A stretch of 60,000 bases of DNA. Origin: Symsagittifera roscoffensis. Its lineage: Eukaryota > Xenacoelomorpha > Acoela > Convolutidae. Below the pieces are notes generated by a model, which searched no databases, was not told the DNA's origin, and worked only from the letters and a program-made list of their open reading frames with translations. The position numbers and the translations under genes are program-made. Below are positions 48,001 to 57,000 of the stretch, in pieces; position 1 is the first letter of the stretch; every line of letters begins with the position of its first letter. Location of the stretch: contig NC_087068.1 in assembly GCF_963678635.1 (NCBI RefSeq), positions 21,419,029-21,479,028 of the forward strand, written 5' to 3'.

Positions 48001-51000
48001 GATTAATTAAGTTGCTTTCTAGAAAAAAATAACTGTAAATTTGGACATCAAAATTGCAAAGCTCTTTAAAAAATATCTTTGTAAATTAGCTTCATGGGGT
48101 TATTCTGTATAATTTGCACAGCAGTCGGCTAACTTAAATGATTCAAAACTACTTTAAATCCGTCTCTTGTACTAGCCGTTATATTAACTCATAAAAATTG
48201 CTGAAGCCAGTCCCTGTACTTTTTACGAATTGATTTTTTCCCATTCCACTAAAGGTATATTTCGGATTGTCGTGTGTATTTATCGTTTGGCGGCTAAAAA
48301 CCCGCAATACGGACAGGAAATTTCAATTTTTTCTTACTAATATTTTTAAATCATAAAGTACTGCTGTAGTTATACTTTTATGAGTTATGAACCTAATGAG
48401 TACTCTTGTATAATAGGTCTTGGTGATTTCAATTTTGTTTTTTTTTCAGGAAAGGTCTTAAATTTTGACAACTTTGATTTTTCGCGGATTCTTTTTAAGT
48501 TCAGTGCATTTATATTGTTAAAAGGAAAGCAGAAACTATCGAACAGCAAAATTGTAAAAGTCACGAAAAACGTGATCGACTTCTAATTTCGAAAATTGAA
48601 ATTCATTATCAGATTTCTAAGCGAAATAAAAGTTTTACTTATTGATCCAGTTGCCTGAAATTGGGTTAATTTTCACAAAAAAGTATCCCTCATAAAGTGT
48701 TCTACAGATTCAAACAGCTTTAAAGTTATCTATTTTTTTCTTCGAAGTTCAAAAGTTGAAGGTTTTTGAAAAAACATGTTAGTTTTTTTTCAGTTTTCTT
48801 GCGTTCATTATTCTTTTCCAACTGTCAGTTGGCTGTGTTGTATCAAAACTGATTTAATATTACTCTTCATTTCTCTCTTGGAACTTCAATACATATGTTT
48901 TTAAATGTTTCAGGTTTCATACTCGATCCCCTCAAGCAGCTCCTCCAGTGCCTCCTACTTTGCAATCGATGAAGTCTCGGGAATTGTCACTCTGCAGAAA
49001 TCTCTACGCACCATGGATCCTCCTAGGAGCTCCATCCATCTCAACGTCCAGGCCAAAGACCAGGCGCCCAGCTCCAATCCAGGCACACAGGGACCCAATG
49101 TGAACAGTGTGTATGTGGCTATTACGATCATAGATGTGAACGATCATCCGCCGAAGTTCGATCAGGATGTCTACTATGTGAATGTGAAGGAGACGACGCC
49201 TATAGGGGAGGTGCTGAAAACTGTCACTGCAACTGACGAGGACAACGGTTCTAGAACTTTCCGCTTTACCTTAATTGTCTTTTGCATTGGATTGTTTGAT
49301 CTCAAAACCCAATAATTTATCTGGTGAAAAACCAGATAATTATAGTATACTCAGGATAGATTTAATGTGTTCACAGTTTGATTGCTTCTTTTCTGGGGTT
49401 TGAATACTTTGGTCATCATGCGAACGAGGCTATTTTTTTCTTTTCTCTCTTAATTTTTTCACTTTTGTGCGAAAAAGTGTTTTCTATGATTAGTTGTTTC
49501 TATGAATGGATTTTTCTTTGATCAAAGAACGACTTATGTTGCTTATGATAATGATGAACGTGATTCATTTTTTGGCATGTAGTTCTGGACCAGATAATCA
49601 CGTACCGCATTGAGCGTGGCAACATCGGTGGGGCTTTTGAAATCAACCACGACTCCGGTGTCATCAAACTAGTGCGACCTCTGGACTACGATTTCGGACA
49701 GCAGTCGTACAACTTAACAGTTCTGGCGAGTGATGGCAAACTGTCTGGCCGTGCCTATGTACAGGTCAATGTGATTGATGAGAATGATGAGGCGCCTAAG
49801 TTTGATATGGATCTCTATGTGGCGGAAGCGGTGGAGAACTCGCCGATTGGAACCGTCATTATCAAGGTACGTTCTGAAGACGTGAAAATAGCGGGGATTT
49901 TTTTTGGGATTTTTTTTCGCAAAAGATGTCTTAAATATCTAAGTAGGAGTTGGAAAAATGAATAAAATTTTGAATTGGATATGCCGCTACTTATAATTTT
50001 TGCGAAAATTATTTTAGAATAGTTTATAAAATTGCGTATGGCTTTAATGCGACTAAAGAGTTCTTTTTCGTGGTACAAAACAGGAGTTTGTTCATTCGAA
50101 GTTCAGATCAATTTTCATTGAAATCTTATTTATTGGTTACTGACTTTTAATTGCCGTACATTTTATTATAAGAAGGGATGGTTTAGCTGAATGACGTTTA
50201 GCTAGCCTTATTCACTCTTATTCAGTTCTGAACTTTGATTGATAAGCAGACTAAAAGTTGGTTACTTTGGTTTGTTTAAAATTACTTGACTTTGGACATT
50301 ACAGGTTTGGGCCAATTTATCCAAACGTTTACATTTCATCCCAACTAAGTTTAGAACTCGAGAGTTCAGTACTTAAACTATGCAGTTCGCGTTTTTGAAA
50401 GGATACTTGTAATGAAAAAATGGTTGGTCTACGAGTTTTGAATGACCTCAACTTATCCGTAATCATCATTCACATCAACTATTTCATTGGTTAACCGTTT
50501 ACTCAAAATTTGTTATAGAATCAGGATTAACAAAATCGTTTTCAAAATTACCAATAATAAACCAATTTTGCAGATGTACCTACTTTTTTTAGTGCTTAAG
50601 TTATGTTGATATTAATCTTTTCGAAGTTTGAAAGCATTTTTTCAAAAATTCATTTGCTTATGAAATAAATGAGTTTACGAAAATAGCGTTGGCGATTAGC
50701 ATCTTAGATTGCTAAAATATTAAATAGCATTGTTAGCGAGATCCTTGTTTAGATTGTATATCTGTTCTCGTTTGTTTATGAGGCTTTAAAGCAACCTGGT
50801 ACCTGACCAACTAAAAATACGAAGTCAGAGATTACTGCTCACTGAGACTTTTTATTTGATTACCAAATAAGGCCGCAGCTTTTTTCAAAAGTATTTGCTT
50901 CAATCTGTTTGACAAATCAATTCTCACTTTTTAATACGACTGAGGTGACTTTATCTTTTTACTTTTAGGCTGAAAAGTCGTAAATAATTGTTGAACGAAT

Positions 51001-54000
51001 CCATATCCATTTAAAAACGTTTTTCACTTAAAAATCTAATTTTTGGCTATTATTTTTCCAGCCAGCCAGTTATACTATTTAAAAAAATGAAACGTGTGTT
51101 TTAAACGATCAGTTTTCCATTTGCCGTCGTTATTTGAGTTATCATTAATTATTACATCACGGATTGCTTAGTTACAAAAAACTGTTACCAGATATTCTTG
51201 TTCAAAATTATCTCGAACAAAGATTTACAAACTGATTCGTTAAGAATGACAAAGTTTAAAGATGCAAAAAATTGCAAAAAACAAATAATTTATCAATAAA
51301 ATCTCAAGGCCTCAAACTTATGGCATACTCGGTTCATATTAGTATGATAATTGGCGGATGCCCCATTGTGATAACAGTTCAAGTCACAACTTTTTCAGTC
51401 AAATTGTGAAACCGGTTTAAGTTATAACTTCTTTCTTCCTGTTTATGAAACTGAGTTTAATTCTTCATCTCAGTGTCTACTCAAACTACCGGCTAAATCT
51501 AGATTATTTTCAACTGTTGCGAAATATTTTTCAATTCAGATACTTAATCATTCACGGTTCGAATGAACCTCTCTGGTGAAATATTTTCAACCTTGCAACT
51601 TCTTTATTTTCATCAAAAGACTTCCCAGTGAAATTCTTTCATCAGCTTCTAAAATGAAACTCCCCAATTTATTTTTTCAAATTGTATTTATTCTGACCCT
51701 TAACGAGGTCAACCTTATTCTTTACTTGTTACTCAATTGTGATTGGTCCCAATTTACGCATTATTTTCCACCAGTCACAATACACCGTCAGCCAGTATCC
51801 AATCAAAAGTATTCAGAATTAAAACCCCTTGATTGGCAGTTGCTTAACTGTTCACAGGTGCAAGCGGTGGACCAGGATCTGTACTTGAACCCCCCTGGGG
51901 AGGTGAGATATAGATTGGAGGGGGATGGGGCCAATGATCAGTTTTCAATCAACGAGGTCACAGGAGTTGTCAAGATCAGGAAGAATTTGGACAGAGAGGA
52001 AAGGTGAGTAATAATAGATTCGCCTCTGATCATCTGAATGATTTCAACCATAAAAGCATGATCATCTGAATGATTTCAACCATAAAAGCAAGATCATTTG
52101 AATGATTTCAACCATAAAAGCATACTATACATGCTTAATTTTGTGGTTTTCTGCACAGAGAGATTTTTCACATCCAAATAGACGGCTCGAGGGTCGATAT
52201 GCTGGTTTTTATCGAAAGAAACAAATTTGAGGTTGTAGAAGCGTTTCAGGCCGGTTTGGAACCTCCTTGTCTTTGCCGAGGACATCTCGCCCAATGTTGT
52301 GCCAAACTCAGACCAATTAGCTTCTGCCGAACTGTCCATAGAAGTTCGCGATGTCAACGACAATGCACCTTACTTCATACTACCCGACAAGCGAGGCACC
52401 ATTCCCGAGAACCGACCGGCGCCTTCTCTTGTAATGACGATGCCTGCTAAAGACGCGGACGAAAACAGCGTGATCACATACGAGTTAATCGACGGTCCTT
52501 TAGACTTATTCGAGATCGATCCGGAAACTTCCGAAATTCGAACCCTACAAGAACTGGATCGCGAGGGCGACAGAGGATTCCAGTTTGAACTTCTGGTCCA
52601 GGCTAAAGATGAAGACGGAGCGATTGCAACTGGAGTAGCTTTTATCGAAGTTTCGGACGTCAACGACAACCCACCGTTTTGCGAACGAGAATCATACACG
52701 ATTTCGGTATCTGAAGGCGCCATTAGTGGCCAATCTGTTTTTATTTTCAACGTTGAAGACAAAGATTCAAATGCTGTCAATGGTATGAACAAAGTAACGA
52801 TAAGTGAAGGGAATATCAACACTGTGTTTGATGTGACTAACCCATCTTCGGGAGGTGTTGTCAACTTGCTGATATCTAGTTTAGAGGTTAGTTAGTTTTT
52901 GAGCTATTGTACTAGAATGATCTTCAAATTCATTCATAAATTCTAAAAAGTAATTGTTTAATATTTAAAGTGACGTGCAATTTTCAACAAAACGCTTCAA
53001 ATGAGTTTATGCGTCTTCCTTTCCAGAATAGTTTTTAAATTGAAATTAAGATTTCTAGATTTTATTTTTCTGCAAAAATTCTTTATAAATATTTCTAGGA
53101 GCGAGGAATCATCGATTATGAAAGTGACCGCAAAACATACAACCTCACAATTGATGTATGGGACGACACCTTCAGCAATATCCCAGCCAAGTGCAAAATC
53201 GACGTCACAGTTTTGGACTACAACGACAACGCTCCTATTTTCGATCCCTCGACGGTTCCGGCCGTTGAAGTTGACGAAGACGTCGCAGTTGGATACGTAA
53301 TAGCAACGGTCCACGCGACAGATCGAGATGAAGATGGACAACAAGATATCCGATTTGAAGTCGACTGGGAAACGGACGTCCATGACTGGTTTAAAGTCGA
53401 ACCCGACTTGAACAACCCGAGAGTGGGTAAAGTTATGGTGAAAAACCCGCTCGACCGAGAAATGGTCACGATCGAGGATCGAACTGCAGTTTATAGTTTT
53501 AATGTGCTGGCAATCGACAGGCCGAGTAATATTGAATTTCCCAGACTTCAGGGCTCAATCGGAATTGTCGTGACTATTCGTGATGTAAATGACAATGCTC
53601 CAGTTTGGGCTGAAAATTACAAACCGGAAATTAGGGAAAACGAAGGTCCAGGTACATGGGTCCAGATTCTGGAAGCGATTGATTTCGATAATGACAATGA
53701 TGGGAACGGGGAGCCAATAAGCATTGAATGGGCGGATCCAGACACTGTCAATCCGGATTTTGAGCTGGAGAAGTTTCCAGGGACCAATATGGCGAAGCTG
53801 AGAAATAAACGTCCATTTGATCGTGAAAAGGTAACAAAAACATTTTTGTGACTAGCGAAAGTCCATTGCCTGATAAGAAAAGGGTGATTATTACGTAACG
53901 TTGGCATCAGATTAGACTCAAAATTTCTTGATTGAAGGTCGAGATAACCGATTAAAATCACTCCTACTGTCAAAAACGATAAAATCTCAATGTTGTTTCG

Positions 54001-57000
54001 AGTTCAATCGTGTCGGTTTTTGACCTTTCCTACTTGAAAGTCTTTTAATTTTAGAAAGTGTGTCTAAAAATGGACGAAAAATCCTGTTTTTCCTGTTTTT
54101 TTTCTTGTTTTTCAGATTATATTTCATATTAGAGTGTTTTATGTTCGTTTTTTGATTTTTTTTTGACTTTTTTGTCTCGTGTGGGACTATTTTCTACAGC
54201 TCGATGAAAATAACTCTTTCAATAATTAACTGCTTATCAAATTAAGTTTGTGTTCAATGCAGACGCCTTCTTTCCTGCTTGAATTTGAGCTGTGTGACAG
54301 TCCTAGTGCCAATCCCCAGATGTGTGCCATCAGACCTCTGGTCGTGTCTGTCCTGGATGAAAATGAGTTCCCGCCCTCAGATGGAAACACATACATACAC
54401 GCATACGTATGGCCAGGTGAGTCCATTAAATACTTTTTTTTCATATCTTACAAATTCAGTATTGGGCCATGTTGAGACCACCTTTTAATTTTGGAATTTC
54501 AAAAACTACCTGTTTATTTTCGATTCTCAGTGTTTAGAAGTATCTTTGTATCACCCTTTTTAAAGTTTAAACGCTTTCAGTTTCAATTTTAAATCAAGTT
54601 CATTTTCCTGAACTCGTTTTTCATTAACTTCCTCACGGTGTATAAAGGTTCGCATTTTACATTTCAGAACTGGGCAACACAGTTGACATCTCGACTGGTA
54701 TCCTCAACCGGGAGATTGGTGACGTCATGGTCACAGACCCGGACTGCTGCAACAGAACTACTCAGTCCTACGAAATGATCACCACAGACAAACAACTGCG
54801 CCAGTACTTCTCACTGTCTAAAAACTTTGTCACTCTATCCCAGGGAACACCTCCCGGAAGGTATGAATATATATATTTTTTTAAAATTAGGGTGTGTTTT
54901 TTGCGTAATTGAACGCTCGAACATTGATTTGGTCTAATATTTTTTCTTCGAAAGGCGGACGCATTATTCTTGGATTTTTTTTAGAAATCGAAACCCGTTT
55001 GTAAAAACTCTCATGTGCTGATTTTATGAAAAAATAGTAATGTCATGAAAAAACGGCAGCTATATTAACTCACAAAGTGTCTAAAGCCTGGTCTGGACTT
55101 TGTTTTGAAAAGCAGTGATGTTTTGAAAATGTTTGTATAAAAAACGAGCTTGCATCAAGGCGCAGCTTTTGAAAGAAATTGATTTGAAAAAAATATAAAA
55201 TTTGAAAAACAAAGATAAATAAAATTCAAAAATAAAAGAAAATTAGGTTTTTTTCTCATTGCTTTTGAAAAATTTTCCCGGCAGCTATATTAAAGTTAAA
55301 GATAATGTAATTAGCGCGCCTCGCCATGTTTTTTTTTTATTTCAAAAAGTTTACCCGAAAACAATTTGAAACAAGTTCTGAAACGGGCTAAATCGCGGCT
55401 TATGGCGCTTACATAGATCGCGCTTTAATTGTCCCAAACTGCCAAATTTCAAAACTTTCAAACCACTTTGCCTCTAAGAAAATGATCAAATTTTTTTCTA
55501 CTGATGGTGTTACAGCTGTTGAAAAACGGCTAGTTAAGAAGTCGAAATTAGTCTGAAGAAAAAACTACACAAAGCACACAATTTCCATCTTTACTTCGAA
55601 AGTGCAAACAACACGACTTTTTCTATCAAGGCAGAGTTCGGAATGCTCCAACTGCCGTTTAAAATCGATAACAAATTTAAGCTTAAACAATTGAAAAGTG
55701 CATAACAAATAAATATATTTCGATTTTCTTTCTTTATTTTACCCTACTCGCTATATCAACTACAAAAAGATATTTTGGAGTCTGATGACGTATTTTCATA
55801 ATGAAATAGATTGCCTTAAAACAGTTTCCAGTGCTATGCATTACCGCTTTCGAAAAAATGGAATATTTATGCTTGGTGTGGTTTTTTAATCAGTCAATTT
55901 TCGCCGATCGAAATAATAGTTGAGTGCAGATGTGGAAAGATACTTTACTTCCGATCATTTTTTGAAAAGTTGTGGTAGTTTGAAAATTACCAATTCGGCC
56001 ATGTTCTGGACTAAATTATGCGCACTTTGAAGAACTTGTTCATAATGCTGATAGCGTAACGCAAATTATTTATGAGTGGCGAATTATCCCGCACAACGAA
56101 ATTGTTCCAAATTGAAATGATGCCAGCTAATTGGTCATAATAATTTCGTTCAACTCAAATTTGATTTTTGATTTTGTCAAAAATTTATAGATTTTCAACA
56201 TTATTCCCCAAAAACTATTCGATATGGATTAAGGGGCAGTCGGAACATTCAATGCTTTGCCCTGATATACGAGCAGTCTTGTTTTTTCTTATCACGAAAC
56301 TTATAGCGCATTAATTATCCGAAATTGTCAATTTTCAAACCCCCATTACTTTTCAAACATTACTGCTCGTATATCAGGGCAAATCCATGATTGTTTAGAC
56401 TGCCTTATAACTGATCGCGTACAGTTTTTACTAAAAAACTGTTGATAAATTACGAATTTTTGACGGCCAATGCCAAATTTCAAGTGCTAAAAATTTATCG
56501 TATAAGGGATTACTATGACAGTTTTGCTTGCCTCTATTCATGTTGGGACCATTATGATTGCACAATGTTCGCCACGCATCTAAATAATTCGCTTATTAAA
56601 ATTACTTCGTATTACACGAGCAGATTCGAAGCGTAGTTAGCCTAATGTAAGATTATTCGCTTGAAGGTCAGAAGTCAGAACGTTCTAGGATCGGGCCATC
56701 GAAGGTCCACTTATTCGATGTCCTCTATTCGTCGTTAAATTGGTCTGAATAAATAGGTTCTATATGCCTCTTTTTCTTTGAAAGTCTGAACAAAACGGTC
56801 GCAGGCGTTAGATCTTTTTAATTTTTACTTCGGGACAGGCATATCAATAGTTTTGAGATGATAATAAACGTTCCCGCCAAAAATGGCTTGCTAAAATTTT
56901 GGAATTTGTCAGGAAAAAAATGCACCCAAGCACAAATTCAGTGTTTTCCTACAAAATTTGGATCAATCAAAACTGTTCGCTGCAATTAAATAACTTTGTT

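Noticed and set aside
51576-51857. Upstream extension of cadherin exon 13
   Set aside because: The open frame is AT-rich intron read-through; a strong acceptor at 51857 and phase with exon 12 fix the exon start at 51858.
52159-52249. Possible cadherin exon start at the AG at 52157-52158
   Set aside because: It is phase-compatible but its frame leaves the cadherin sequence. The acceptor at 52250 restores [17 protein letters not shown] and a full EC repeat.
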